Below, piece after piece: positions 15,913 to 24,706 of a DNA stretch of 64,000 nt; position 1 is the first letter of the stretch; the number at the start of each line of letters is the position of its first letter. Made by a program: the position numbers and the translations under genes. This DNA comes from DASZIT01 sp963709665 (lineage in GTDB: Bacteria; Actinomycetota; Acidimicrobiia; Acidimicrobiales; RAAP-2): the NCBI GenBank assembly GCA_963709665.1, contig CAVPWU010000002.1, positions 496,001 to 560,000 on the forward strand, in the 5' to 3' direction. The notes beneath the pieces are model-generated. The model was not told the origin of the DNA, did no database searches, and saw only the letters and a program-made list of their open reading frames with translations.

Positions 15913-17622
15913 GTGCGAGGCGCATTGATGGTGTGCGGCACCGCCAGCGATGCCGGCAAGAGCCAGGTGGTGGCCGGACTCTGCCGGCTCCTGGCCCGCC
16001 AGGGCGTCCGGGTGGCGCCCTTCAAGGCCCAGAACACCGCCCTCGACTCCTTCGTGACCCCGGGTGGTCTCGAGATCGGGCGGGCCCAGGCCATGCAGGC
16101 CATGGCGGCGGGGGTGGAGCCGGACGTCTCGATGAACCCGATCCTCCTGAAGCCGACCGGCGAGGACACCACCCAGGTCGTGGTCATGGGGCGACCGTGG
16201 GCCACCCTCGACGCCGCCGAGTACCACCGCCGGAAGCCGGAGCTGCGGGGGGTGGTGATCGCCGCCCTCAACGACCTCCGCTCCCGCTTCGACGTCGTCC
16301 TGCTGGAGGGGGCCGGCAGTCCGACCGAGATCAACCGGCTGGACAACGACCTGGTGAACCTGGGACTGGCCTCGGCGGTGGGCGTCCCCGCCATCGTGGT
16401 GGGCGACATCGACCGGGGCGGGGTGTTCGCCGCCCTCTACGGCACGGTGGCCCTCCTCCCGGAGTCCCAGCGTCGCTGGGTCCGGGGGTTCGTGATCAAC
16501 AAGTTCCGCGGCGACCCGTCCGACCTCACCTCCGGCACCGACGAACTCCACCGGCGGTGCGGGGTCCCCACCTTCGGCGTCCTCCCGTTCACCGAGGGCC
16601 TGGCCATCGACGCCGAGGACTCGGTGTCCGCCGCCCTGGCCCGGGGGATCCGCCACGGGGGGGTGGTGGTCACCGAGGGGGCGGAGAGCACCGCCGAGCG
16701 CGAGCTCCTCGACGTGGCGGTGATCCGCCTGCCCCACATCTCCCACTTCACCGATGTGGACGCCCTGGCCCTCGAGCCCGGGGTGTCGGTCCGGTTCGTC
16801 GACCGCACCGACTCCCTCGGCCACCCCGACCTGATCGTGCTGCCCGGGACCAAGGCCACGGTGGAGGACCTCACCTGGCTGCGGCGACAGGGCTTCGACG
16901 CCGCCCTGGACCGACTCCGGCTCGACGCCGACGGGCACGTCCGGCCCGACTCGCCGATGGTGCTGGGGATCTGCGGCGGCTACCAGATGCTCGGCACCCG
17001 GATCGAGGACCCGGCGTCGGTGGAGAGCCGCGCCGGGACGGTCCCCGGCCTCGGGCTGCTCGACCTGCGGACGGTGTACCTGGTCGACCGCCATACCCGG
17101 CACCGGCGCGGGCGTACCTCGTGGCGGCAGTCGGCCTCCCCCCGACCGACGCCCCCGGTGCGGGCCGCCGCCCAGGCCGGGCGGTTCACCGCCGCCACCG
17201 CCCAGGACGACTGGGAGCTGGAGGGGTCGCCGCGTCAGGCGCCCTTCCTGTCGGTGACCGGGTACGAGATCGCCCACGGGCGCCCGTACCCCGGGCCGAC
17301 GGCGGTGCCCTGGCTGCTGCTGGGCGATGCCCGGGGCAAGCGGAACGAGGGGATCGTCGACGACGTCCACGGGGTCCTCGGCACCAGCCTCCAGGGCCTG
17401 CTGGAGGGGGACGAGATCCGCAACGCCCTGCTCGAGGCGGTGGCCGAACGGCGGGGCCGCCGGTGGGAACCCTCCGGGGTGTCCTTCGCCAGCGCCCGGC
17501 AGGGGCAGATCAACCGACTGGCCGACCTGTGCCGGGAGCACCTCGACCTCGACGGTCTGTGGCAGCTGGTGATCGAGGGCGGCGGCACCACCGCCGAGGA
17601 GGAGGTGGCCTCCGTCGGCTGA
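15913..17622 (+). CDS. cobQ: Cobyric acid synthase
   Basis: Glutamine-dependent amidotransferase that amidates four carboxyl groups of adenosylcobyrinic a,c-diamide. The N-terminal dethiobiotin-synthase-like domain carries the P-loop GTASDAGKS (residues 9-17). The C-terminal class I-like glutaminase domain has nucleophile Cys354 (GICGGYQML) and His486 (DDVHGVLG). Length is 569, longer than the usual ~490, because a basic, proline-rich stretch (~residues 392-445) interrupts the glutaminase domain between the RTVYL strand and the VTGYEIAHG strand. GTG 15913 was chosen for the GAGGAGG 4-5 bases upstream; TTG 15925 and ATG 15928 are worse placed. Confidence 0.92.
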   Translation: MRGALMVCGTASDAGKSQVVAGLCRLLARQGVRVAPFKAQNTALDSFVTPGGLEIGRAQAMQAMAAGVEPDVSMNPILLKPTGEDTTQVVVMGRPWATLDAAEYHRRKPELRGVVIAALNDLRSRFDVVLLEGAGSPTEINRLDNDLVNLGLASAVGVPAIVVGDIDRGGVFAALYGTVALLPESQRRWVRGFVINKFRGDPSDLTSGTDELHRRCGVPTFGVLPFTEGLAIDAEDSVSAALARGIRHGGVVVTEGAESTAERELLDVAVIRLPHISHFTDVDALALEPGVSVRFVDRTDSLGHPDLIVLPGTKATVEDLTWLRRQGFDAALDRLRLDADGHVRPDSPMVLGICGGYQMLGTRIEDPASVESRAGTVPGLGLLDLRTVYLVDRHTRHRRGRTSWRQSASPRPTPPVRAAAQAGRFTAATAQDDWELEGSPRQAPFLSVTGYEIAHGRPYPGPTAVPWLLLGDARGKRNEGIVDDVHGVLGTSLQGLLEGDEIRNALLEAVAERRGRRWEPSGVSFASARQGQINRLADLCREHLDLDGLWQLVIEGGGTTAEEEVASVG

Positions 17623-17632
17623 CGGTTGCCGT

Positions 17633-18169
17633 TCAGGCGGTGCCGGACCCCTTCCGGTCGGCGGCGATCCGGTCCCGGGCCGCCTCCTCGTCGGTGAGGG
17701 CGGTGCCGGCCGCCCGCTCGTCCTGCTCGGCCCGGCGCTCGTCGGCCAGGTTGCCGGGGCCGTCGTACCGCCCCCGACGGTCGTGGGCGGTGGCATCGGC
17801 CGCCGCCGCCCCGCTGTCGAGCGAGGCGCTCACGGCGGCGTCGGCGTCGGCCTCGATCCGGGCCAGCGCTGCCTCGGCGTCGGCCAGCTCGGGACTCCCG
17901 GGGGCCGCCGCCCGGAGCCGGGCGACCTCGGCCTCGGCCTGGATCCGCTCGGTGTCGGCCTCGGTGGCCAGCTCCCCGGTGACCTGGGCGGCCAGCTCGG
18001 CGGCCGAGGCGCTGTCCTTGGCCTCCGACTTGTTCTCCTCCCGCCGGGCGCCCCGGGCGAAGGCGTTGTCCCGCGAGGTGGGGGGCGTGGCTGACGCCTC
18101 CAGGGCCTGCTCGGCGGCGGCCACCCGGTTGTCGACCGGGGTCGGCGGGGTGGGGTCCGGTGAGGTCAT
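17633..18169 (-). CDS. Hypothetical Ala-rich coiled-coil protein
   Basis: Unrecognised 178-residue protein, very rich in Ala, Asp, Glu and Arg. It begins with a proline-rich segment, then has a long helical stretch (~residues 45-120) with heptad-like Ala/Leu spacing (LAAQVTGELATEADTERIQ and onward), and ends in a charged region with many Arg and Asp. No signal peptide, membrane segment or known domain. ATG 18169 is preferred; a GTG at 18202 is possible and neither has a strong ribosome site. It lies convergent to cobQ, only 10 bases from its end. Codon-position GC pattern looks coding, but function is unknown. Confidence 0.6.
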   Translation of the reverse strand: MTSPDPTPPTPVDNRVAAAEQALEASATPPTSRDNAFARGARREENKSEAKDSASAAELAAQVTGELATEADTERIQAEAEVARLRAAAPGSPELADAEAALARIEADADAAVSASLDSGAAAADATAHDRRGRYDGPGNLADERRAEQDERAAGTALTDEEAARDRIAADRKGSGTA

Positions 18170-18244
18170 GGAGCCAGTATGTGCGGACGCCCGGCCGGCC
18201 ACAAGGGGACCGGGGGGGAGCCGGGCCGGGCCGGTCGCCGACCC

Positions 18245-18622
18245 TCAGGCGAAGGTCAGGTCGGCCTCGTCCCAGTAGGCGGTCACCTCGGTGAACAGCC
18301 CGTCCTCGCCGACCTCGAAGACCTCGATCCCGTCGATGGTCATCGACGACCCGCCGGTCACCACGTCGATGGCGAAGTCGATGGCGGCGGTGGAGCCGCA
18401 GGTGTGCACCGCCTTGGCGGTGAAGGTCCACGACTCGCTGGCCCCGATGCTGGCGGCGAAGAACGCGGCGATGGCCGACCGCCCCAGGTTGGGAGGGTTG
18501 GACGCCGGGTCGGCCTGGCGGGCGTCCTCGGCGAACTTGGCGGCGATGGCCTCGGGGTCGCGGCCGTTGATGGCGTCGACGTAGCCGGCGATGAGGGTGC
18601 GGAGTTGGTCAGGGGTGGGCAT
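18245..18622 (-). CDS. SnoaL-like / NTF2-fold protein
   Basis: 125-residue protein of the NTF2-like superfamily (SnoaL, ketosteroid-isomerase group). It starts with the typical helix MPTPDQLRTLIAGYVDAINGRD, continues with EAIAAKFAEDARQADP and SAIAAFFA, then an antiparallel sheet (TFTAKAVHTCG, AAIDFAID, MTIDGIEVFEV) and ends with LFTEVTAYWDEADL. Members are small isomerases, hydrolases or binding proteins, so no reaction is assigned. It is 36 bases from the upstream enoyl reductase gene on the same strand and is probably cotranscribed with it, suggesting a lipid or hydrophobic ligand; that is inference. Confidence 0.82.
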   Translation of the reverse strand: MPTPDQLRTLIAGYVDAINGRDPEAIAAKFAEDARQADPASNPPNLGRSAIAAFFAASIGASESWTFTAKAVHTCGSTAAIDFAIDVVTGGSSMTIDGIEVFEVGEDGLFTEVTAYWDEADLTFA

Positions 18623-18657
18623 GGGTGGGGCTCCCGGGTGGCTCGGACGGGGGGCGG

Positions 18658-19446
18658 TCAGGCCCCGATGGCGTGGACGCCACCGTCGACGTGGATGATC
18701 TCGCCGGTGGTCATGGGGAAGAAGTCGGAGAGCAGGGCCACGCAGGCCTTGGCCACCACGTCGGCATCGAGGACGTCCCAGCCCAGCGGGGCCCGCTCGG
18801 CCCAGGTGTCCTCGAAGGCACCGAAGCCGGGGATGGACTTGGCCGCCATCGTCTTGACCGGCCCGGCGGCGATCAGGTTCACCCGGATCCGCTCGGGACC
18901 CAGGTCCCGTGCCAGGTACCGCGAGAGCGACTCCAGGGCGGCCTTGGCCACGCCCATCCAGTCGTAGGCGGGCCAGGCCACGGTGGCGTCGAAGTCGAGT
19001 CCCACGATGGAGGCCCCCGGCCGCCCGTCGGCCCCGGCCGCCGCCAGCAGCGGGCGGAACGTCTCGGCCAGGGCCTTCAGCGAGTAGGTGGACACGTGGA
19101 CGGCCACCTGCACGTCGTCCCAGCCGGCCTGGAAGATGTCCCCGCCCAGGCACTCGGGGGGAGCGAAGCCGATGGCGTGGAGCAGGCCGTCGAGCCGGTC
19201 CCACCGCTCGGCGAGCTGGCGTCCGGCCGTCTCCAGCTGGGTGGGCTCGGTGACGTCGATCTCGAGCACCTCCGCCTCCACCGGCAGCTTCCGCGCCGTC
19301 CGGCGGGTGAGGGAGAGCCCCCGTCCGGCGCCGCTGAGGATGACCTCGGCGCCCTGCTCCTGGGCCGCCCGGGCCACGGAGAACGCCAGCGAGGCGTCGG
19401 TGAGCACGCCGGTGATCAGAAGTCGCTTCCCGTCGAGGAGTCCCAT
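18658..19446 (-). CDS. Enoyl-ACP reductase, InhA/FabI type
   Basis: Short-chain-dehydrogenase-fold enoyl reductase, 262 residues, catalysing the last step of fatty-acid elongation with NADH. Strong resemblance to mycobacterial InhA throughout: MGLLDGKRLLITGVLTDASLA at the nucleotide-binding end, SIVGLDFDAT with the substrate-gating Phe152, the catalytic pair Tyr161 and Lys168 (YDWMGVAK), and ATGEI-like end TTGEIIHVDGGVHAIGA. Full length. The gene is followed by the SnoaL-like gene. No neighbouring beta-ketoacyl genes, so it is either the housekeeping reductase or a member of an elongation system encoded elsewhere. Confidence 0.92.
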   Translation of the reverse strand: MGLLDGKRLLITGVLTDASLAFSVARAAQEQGAEVILSGAGRGLSLTRRTARKLPVEAEVLEIDVTEPTQLETAGRQLAERWDRLDGLLHAIGFAPPECLGGDIFQAGWDDVQVAVHVSTYSLKALAETFRPLLAAAGADGRPGASIVGLDFDATVAWPAYDWMGVAKAALESLSRYLARDLGPERIRVNLIAAGPVKTMAAKSIPGFGAFEDTWAERAPLGWDVLDADVVAKACVALLSDFFPMTTGEIIHVDGGVHAIGA

Positions 19447-19554
19447 GGTCCGCTCAGGTTACCGGTTGGGTCGTCGGCCCCCCGGATCCCCCGAGCGCCC
19501 CGTCGGCCGGTGGGCATCCCGTCCTCCGCCCGGCGGACCGAACAAGATGCAGGG

Positions 19555-20094
19555 GTGCCACCCATCGCCAACATCCGACCCGCCGACGCCGCCGACGGCC
19601 CCCTCCTCGCCCGGATGCTGGCCCACGCCGCCGCCTGGCGTCCCGATGACCGCCTCACCGTCGACGAGGCGCTCCGCCGGCCCGAGCTGGCCCGCTACGT
19701 GGAGGGCTGGCCCCGGCGGGACGATCGGGGGGTGGTGGCCGAGCTCATCAGCCACCAGGGCGGGCTCCCCACCGGCACCCCGGTGGGAGCGGCCTGGCTG
19801 CGGTACCTGGCGGCCGACGAGGCCGGTTACGGCTACGTCGACGACCACACGCCGGAGCTGATCGTCGCCGTCGACCCGCCCCTCCGTCGCCGGGGGATCG
19901 GCCACGCCCTGCTGACGGCGCTGGCCACCGACGCCCAGACGGCCGGGATCGAGCAGGTCTGCCTCAGTGTCGAGCACGGCAACGGCGCCGTCGACCTCTA
20001 CCGGGCCCTGGGCTTCGCCACGGTGGAGGACCGGGCCGACGGGCAGACCATGGTGGTGTCGCTGGTCGACGGAGCCGAGCGCCACCCACGCTGA
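19555..20094 (+). CDS. GNAT-family N-acetyltransferase
   Basis: 179-residue acetyl-CoA-dependent acyltransferase of the GNAT superfamily. The acetyl-CoA loop is visible as VDPPLRRRGIGHALLTAL (motif A, ~residues 105-122), followed by motif B with QVCLSVEHGNGAVDLYRALGF. The N-terminal part (IRPADAADGPLLARMLAHAAAW) has the usual first strand-helix. GTG 19555 is the only reasonable start; the GAACAAGATGCAGG stretch before it contains no normal ribosome site, so a leaderless or very short-leader message is possible. It precedes the F420 oxidoreductase by 46 bases. Substrate (small amine, peptide or ribosomal protein) cannot be read from sequence. Confidence 0.85.
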   Translation: MPPIANIRPADAADGPLLARMLAHAAAWRPDDRLTVDEALRRPELARYVEGWPRRDDRGVVAELISHQGGLPTGTPVGAAWLRYLAADEAGYGYVDDHTPELIVAVDPPLRRRGIGHALLTALATDAQTAGIEQVCLSVEHGNGAVDLYRALGFATVEDRADGQTMVVSLVDGAERHPR

Positions 20095-20140
20095 ACCGGG
20101 GTCGGCGGACCGGTGGGCGACCTGTGCAAAGCTCAGGCCC

Positions 20141-20803
20141 ATGCGCATCGGAATCCTGGGAGGAACGGGTCCGGCCGGCCGTGGCCTGGCGGTCCGGCTG
20201 GCCGCCGCCGGCGTCGACGAGGTGGTCATCGGCTCGCGGGACGCCGAGCGGGCCGCCGGGGTCGCCGCCGGACTGGTCGACGCCTGGCCCGAACGTTCGC
20301 TGGCCATCGCCGGATCGTCCAACGAGGACACCGCCGCCTGCGAGCTGGTGGTGGTGGCCACCCCCTGGGACGGCGCCGTGCCGACCGTGAAGCCGCTGGC
20401 CGACGCCTTGGCCGGCAAGGTGGTGGTCTCGATGGCCAACGCCCTGCTGAAGGAAGGTCGCGAGTTCCTCGCCCTGGTGCCGCCCCGTGGGTCGGTGGCG
20501 GCACATGTCCAGGCCACCCTGCCCCGGTCGCTGGTCTCCGCCTCCTTCCACCACCTCCCGGCCTCGGAGATGGAGAAGCTCGACGCCGCCCTCGACGCCG
20601 ACGTCCTGGTCTGCTCCGACCACGCCGAAGCCACCAGCGCCACGGTGGCGCTGGTGGACCTGATCGACGGTCTGCGGGGGGTGGATGCCGGCAGCCTCTC
20701 CCAGGCCGCACCCATCGAGGCGTTCACCGGTGTCCTCATCTCGGTCAACATCCGCCACAAGGTGCACTCCACGGTCCGCCTGGCCGGCTACGACGACCAC
20801 TGA
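20141..20803 (+). CDS. npdG: NADPH:F420 oxidoreductase
   Basis: 220-residue Rossmann-fold enzyme transferring hydride between coenzyme F420 and NADP. The N-terminal MRIGILGGTGPAGRGLAVRLAAAG loop with GSRD at residue ~33 is the NADP-binding pattern of the Fno/NpdG family, and ATPWDGA, VVSMANAL and the SASFHHLPA segment are family-typical. Length is normal for Fno (~220). This implies the organism makes F420, common in actinobacteria. Nineteen bases separate it from mshC, so the two redox-cofactor genes are likely cotranscribed. Not to be confused with proline biosynthesis ProC, which shares the fold. Confidence 0.87.
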   Translation: MRIGILGGTGPAGRGLAVRLAAAGVDEVVIGSRDAERAAGVAAGLVDAWPERSLAIAGSSNEDTAACELVVVATPWDGAVPTVKPLADALAGKVVVSMANALLKEGREFLALVPPRGSVAAHVQATLPRSLVSASFHHLPASEMEKLDAALDADVLVCSDHAEATSATVALVDLIDGLRGVDAGSLSQAAPIEAFTGVLISVNIRHKVHSTVRLAGYDDH

Positions 20804-20822
20804 CCCGGGGCCGGCCCAACCC

Positions 20823-21956
20823 GTGATCAGGCTCTACGACACCGCCCGGGGCGAGGTGGCGCCCCTCGAGCCCGGGCCGGTGGCCACCCTGTACTCGTGC
20901 GGCATCACCCCCTACGACTCAGCCCACCTCGGTCACGCCCAGGTGTACCTGACCTTCGACGTCCTCCAACGGCGGCTGCGCGACCTGGGCCACGAGACCC
21001 GGTGCGTGCGCAACGTCACCGACGTGGACGACGACATCCTCCGCAAGGCCCGGGAGCTCGGCGTCCACTACCTCGACCTGGCCGCCGAGGAGATCGCCCG
21101 CTTCGACGCCGACATGAACGCCCTCGGCCTGATCCCGGCCTACTCGGAGCCCCGGGCCACCTCGGCGATCGCCGAGATCCTCACCCTCATCGGCGCCGTG
21201 CTCGACTCCGGCCACGCCTACCAGGCCGGCGGGGCGGTCTACTTCGACGTCACCACCTTCGCCGACTTCGGCAAGGTGAGCCACCTCGGCGCCCCGGCCA
21301 TGGAGGCCCTGGCCGCCGAGCACGGCGGCAACCCCGGCGACCCCAACAAGCGCCACCCGCTCGACTTCGTGCTGTGGCAGCCGTCGTTGCTCGACGAGCC
21401 GTCCTGGGAGTCCCGCTGGGGCCCCGGGCGCCCGGGCTGGCACATCGAGTGCTCGGCCCTGGCCCTCCGGGAGCTGGGCGAGACCCTCGACGTCCACGGT
21501 GGTGGCCGGGACCTGGTGTTCCCGCACCACGAGTGCGAGACGGCCCAGTCGGAGTCGGTGACCGGCCGGCCCTTCGTCGGCCACTGGCTCCACGTCGGGC
21601 TGGTCGGCCTCGACGGCACCAAGATGTCCAAGTCGTTGGGGAACCTGGTGTTCGTGCGGGACCTGCTCGAGGAGTGGGAACCGGCGGCGGTGCGACTGGC
21701 CCTGCTCGACCACCACTACCGCCACGACTGGGAGTGGACGGAGCACGACATGCCCCGGGCGGCCGAGCGGCTGGCCGCCTGGCGGGCTCCGGGGACCCCT
21801 GTCGCCGACCGCCCGGCGGACGCCGGGCTGGAGGCCGTCCGGGCCGCCCTCGACGACGATCTCGACACCCCGGCGGCCCTCCGGGCGCTCGACGCCGAGG
21901 CCGCTGCCGGCCATCCGGTGGGCCGGGCCGCCGCCCTCCTGGGCATTACCCTGTAA
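20823..21956 (+). CDS. mshC: Cysteine:GlcN-Ins ligase of mycothiol synthesis
   Basis: ATP-dependent ligase joining cysteine to glucosaminyl-inositol in mycothiol synthesis. It shares the class I aminoacyl-tRNA synthetase core with CysRS: HLGHA (residues 35-39) and KMSKS (267-271), with zinc ligands Cys26, Cys210 (HIECS) and His235/236. The CGITPYDSAHLGHA signature and the length (377 residues, ending shortly after the catalytic domain, without the CysRS anticodon domain) distinguish MshC from cysteinyl-tRNA synthetase. GTG 20823 is the start. A strong hairpin follows the stop immediately. Presence of MshC places the genome among mycothiol-producing actinobacteria. Confidence 0.9.
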   Translation: MIRLYDTARGEVAPLEPGPVATLYSCGITPYDSAHLGHAQVYLTFDVLQRRLRDLGHETRCVRNVTDVDDDILRKARELGVHYLDLAAEEIARFDADMNALGLIPAYSEPRATSAIAEILTLIGAVLDSGHAYQAGGAVYFDVTTFADFGKVSHLGAPAMEALAAEHGGNPGDPNKRHPLDFVLWQPSLLDEPSWESRWGPGRPGWHIECSALALRELGETLDVHGGGRDLVFPHHECETAQSESVTGRPFVGHWLHVGLVGLDGTKMSKSLGNLVFVRDLLEEWEPAAVRLALLDHHYRHDWEWTEHDMPRAAERLAAWRAPGTPVADRPADAGLEAVRAALDDDLDTPAALRALDAEAAAGHPVGRAAALLGITL

Positions 21957-21974
21957 CCCGGGGCCGACCCCGGG
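21957..21974 (+). terminator. Hairpin terminator after mshC
   Basis: CCCGGGG and CCCCGGG arms (7 bp) around a four-base CCGA loop, directly after the mshC TAA. There is no U-tract, as is common for actinobacterial terminators. Confidence 0.5.
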
Positions 21975-22064
21975 GCGGGTCGGCGCTGGGTCGCTCCCCG
22001 GGTACCGGCCCCGGTCCCCGCACCGCCGGGCCGGCCGGCTCCCACCGACACGAAAGGCACACTC

Positions 22065-24071
22065 ATGGCAGGCGTCGTCACGGTCCGACTTCCCGATGGA
22101 TCGTCCAAGGAGCTCCCCGAGGGGACGACCGCCCTGCAGTTCGCCGAGTCGATCGGTCCCCGGCTGGCCAAGGCGGCGGTGGCCGCCACGGTGGACGGGC
22201 GCCAGGTCGACCTGTCCAGCCCGGTGCCCGACGGTGCGGCGGTGTCGGTGGTCACCGCCGACTCCGACGACGGCCGGGCGGTGCTCCGGCACTCGACCGC
22301 CCACGTCCTGGCCCAGGCCGTGCTCCGGCTGTGGCCGGGGGCCCACTACGCCATCGGCCCGGTGATCCAGGACGGCTTCTACTACGACTTCGAGCTGCCG
22401 GGTGGTGCCCACTTCAGCGACGACGACCTGGCCCGGATCGAGGCCACCATGCGGGAGATCATGGCGGAGGACCAACCGTTCATCCGTCACGAGCACTCCA
22501 TCGACGAGGGGCTGGCCCTCTTCGCCGACCAGCCGTTCAAGCGCGAGATCATCAAGGCGGTGGGGGCGGGGGCCGACGAGGTCGACGCCGCCGCCGACGA
22601 CGGGGGGGCCGAGGTATCCACCTACTGGAACTCACCGACCTTCACCGACCTCTGCCGGGGACCCCACGTCCCCTCCACCCGCCGGCTGGGCCACTTCGCC
22701 CTCATGCGGGTGGCCGGTGCCTACTGGCGGGGGGACGAGAAGCGCCAGCAGCTCCAGCGGATCTACGGCACCGCCTGGGAGTCCGACAAGGCGCTGGCCG
22801 AGCACCTCCACCGGCTCGAGGAGGCGGAGAAGCGCGACCACCGCAAGCTGGGCGCCGAACTCGACCTCTTCTCGTTCCCCGAGGAGATCGGACCGGGCCT
22901 GGCCGTCTTCCACCCCAAGGGCGGCACCGTCCGTCGCCTGATGGAGGAGTACTCCCGCAGCCGGCACGTGGCGGCCGGCTACGAGTTCGTGAACACCCCG
23001 CACATCACCAAGTCGGAGCTGTTCGAGACGTCGGGCCACCTCGACTGGTTCGCCGACGGGATGTACCCGCCCATGGAGCTCGACGGTGGGCTCCAGTACT
23101 ACCTGAAGCCGATGAACTGCCCGTTCCACATCCTCATCTACAAGAGCCGCCAGCGGTCGTACCGCGAGCTGCCCCTGCGGATGTTCGAGTTCGGCACCGT
23201 CTACCGCTACGAGAAGTCCGGGGTGGTCCACGGCCTGACCCGGGTGCGGGGGATGACCCAGGACGACGCCCACCTCTTCTGCACCCGTGAGCAGATGGCC
23301 GACGAGCTCCACTCCACGCTGACCTTCGTGCTGTCGCTCCTGCGGGACTTCGGGCTCGACGACTTCTACCTCGAGCTGTCCACCCGTCCCGAGCACAAGG
23401 CGGTGGGCAGCGACGAGGAGTGGGAGGTGGCCACCGAGACCCTCCGGACCACCGCCGAGCGGATGGACCTCGAGCTGGTGATGGACGAGGGAGGCGGCGC
23501 CTTCTACGGCCCGAAGATCTCCGTCCAGGCCAGGGACGCCATCGGCCGGACCCACCAGATGTCCACCATCCAGCTCGACTTCCAGATGCCCCAGCGGTTC
23601 GAGATGGAGTACGTGGGGGCCGACAACGCCCGCCACCGTCCCATCATGATCCACCGGGCCCTGTTCGGCACCGTCGAGCGGTTCTTCGCCATCCTGCTCG
23701 AGCACTACGCCGGCGCGCTCCCCACCTGGATGTCGCCGGAGCAGGTGCGGGTGCTCCCGGTCGGGGAGGACCACCAGGCCTACGCCGAGGAGGTGGCCGC
23801 CGGGCTCCGGGCCCAGGGGGTCCGGGTGTCGGTGGAGGACCCCGACGAGTCGCTGGGAGCCCGGATCCGGCGGGCCAAGACGAGCAAGGTGCCCTACATC
23901 CTGGTGGTCGGGGGCGACGACGTGGCTGCCGGCACGGCCGGCGTGAACCGGCGGGGCTCCGAGCGGCCCGACCGGAACGTGCCGGTGGCGGGGTTCACCG
24001 AGGCCCTGCTGGAGGAGATCGCCTCCCACCGGCTCCCGGAGGACGCCGGGACGCCTGCCGGGGCGTCGTGA
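22065..24071 (+). CDS. thrS: Threonyl-tRNA synthetase
   Basis: Class II synthetase, 668 residues, charging tRNA-Thr. Domains in order: TGS (~1-65, VTVRLPDGSSKELPEGTTAL), editing domain (~70-230, with HSTAHVLAQAV and the second metal-site pattern DLCRGPHVPST), catalytic core (~270-540, with MNCPFHILIY contributing the zinc Cys, motif 2 FRY-type region FGTVYRYEKSGVVHGLTRVRG, motif 3 IHRALFGTVERF), and the C-terminal anticodon domain. ATG 22065 follows GAAAGG. No T-box leader is visible in the 108 bases upstream. The downstream HIT gene starts inside the stop (GTGA), the same neighbour as in mycobacteria. Confidence 0.97.
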   Translation: MAGVVTVRLPDGSSKELPEGTTALQFAESIGPRLAKAAVAATVDGRQVDLSSPVPDGAAVSVVTADSDDGRAVLRHSTAHVLAQAVLRLWPGAHYAIGPVIQDGFYYDFELPGGAHFSDDDLARIEATMREIMAEDQPFIRHEHSIDEGLALFADQPFKREIIKAVGAGADEVDAAADDGGAEVSTYWNSPTFTDLCRGPHVPSTRRLGHFALMRVAGAYWRGDEKRQQLQRIYGTAWESDKALAEHLHRLEEAEKRDHRKLGAELDLFSFPEEIGPGLAVFHPKGGTVRRLMEEYSRSRHVAAGYEFVNTPHITKSELFETSGHLDWFADGMYPPMELDGGLQYYLKPMNCPFHILIYKSRQRSYRELPLRMFEFGTVYRYEKSGVVHGLTRVRGMTQDDAHLFCTREQMADELHSTLTFVLSLLRDFGLDDFYLELSTRPEHKAVGSDEEWEVATETLRTTAERMDLELVMDEGGGAFYGPKISVQARDAIGRTHQMSTIQLDFQMPQRFEMEYVGADNARHRPIMIHRALFGTVERFFAILLEHYAGALPTWMSPEQVRVLPVGEDHQAYAEEVAAGLRAQGVRVSVEDPDESLGARIRRAKTSKVPYILVVGGDDVAAGTAGVNRRGSERPDRNVPVAGFTEALLEEIASHRLPEDAGTPAGAS

Positions 24072-24604
24072 GCCTGGAGCACCTCTGGGCCGGCTGGCGG
24101 TCCGCCTACGTCAGCTCGGTGCCCTCGGCGGCCGAGGTGGGTGCGGTCCCCGACGAATCCGGGCCGGACGACCCGGCCGAGTGCGTGTTCTGCCGGATCG
24201 CCGCCAGCGGCGACCCGTCGGCGGCCAACGGGGTCCTCTGGCGGGGAAGCACCGCCTTCGCCGTCCTCAACGCCTACCCCTACGCCAGCGGCCACCTGAT
24301 GGTGATGCCCCTCCGCCACGTGCGCTCCATGGCCGACCTCACCGAGGAGGAGGGGACCGAGCTGTGGCACGGCCTCCGGGCCGGGGTGGCGGCGCTGGAG
24401 GCGGCCTACGGACCCGAGGGGGTCAACCTGGGCGCCAACCTGGGCCGGGCGGCCGGTGCCGGCATCCCCCGCCACCTCCACCTCCATGCCGTGCCCCGCT
24501 GGGTGGGGGACACCAACTTCATGACGGCGGTGGCCGGGGCGCGGGTGCTGCCCGAGACCCTCCAGGACAGCTGGGCCCGGCTCCACGGGGCCTGGGGGAC
24601 CTGA
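24068..24604 (+). CDS. HIT-family nucleotide phosphorylase/hydrolase (Ap4A type)
   Basis: 178-residue histidine-triad protein. The core has CVFCRIAAS (Cys pair near residues 39-42, often zinc-binding), a GHLMVMPLRHV strand-turn and the active-site triad HLHLHAVPRW (~residues 138-147), in which the middle His forms the nucleotidyl intermediate. In M. tuberculosis the gene between thrS and pgsA1 (Rv2613c) encodes an Ap4A phosphorylase of this type. Matching position and family support the same activity here: degrading diadenosine tetraphosphate, a by-product of tRNA synthetases. GTG 24068 overlaps the thrS stop, so expression is coupled. Confidence 0.87.
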   Translation: MSLEHLWAGWRSAYVSSVPSAAEVGAVPDESGPDDPAECVFCRIAASGDPSAANGVLWRGSTAFAVLNAYPYASGHLMVMPLRHVRSMADLTEEEGTELWHGLRAGVAALEAAYGPEGVNLGANLGRAAGAGIPRHLHLHAVPRWVGDTNFMTAVAGARVLPETLQDSWARLHGAWGT

Positions 24605-24610
24605 CGGAAC

Positions 24611-24633
24611 CCCGGGCGGGCGTCCGGCCCGGG
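24611..24633 (+). terminator. Hairpin after HIT gene
   Basis: CCCGGGC (24611-24617) pairs with GCCCGGG (24627-24633) across a nine-base loop, 6 bases after the stop; no T run. It may separate thrS-HIT from the VOC gene. Confidence 0.4.
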
Positions 24634-24706
24634 AAGGGCCCGGACGGTCCGGGTGTTGGTGGAGGCGGGACGGGGAGGCCGTGCCCCGAGGAACGGAGAT
24701 GGTGGG

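Noticed and set aside
15840..16409. Upstream extension of the cobL frame opposite cobQ
   Set aside because: It runs antisense through the conserved CobQ P-loop region and has no tetrapyrrole-methylase similarity; CbiE begins after 15788.
20823..21956. Cysteinyl-tRNA synthetase
   Set aside because: The CGITPYDSAHLGHA signature and the missing anticodon domain identify MshC.
21957..22064. T-box leader of thrS
   Set aside because: No T-box core sequence or specifier stem is visible; T-box control of thrS is not expected in this group.
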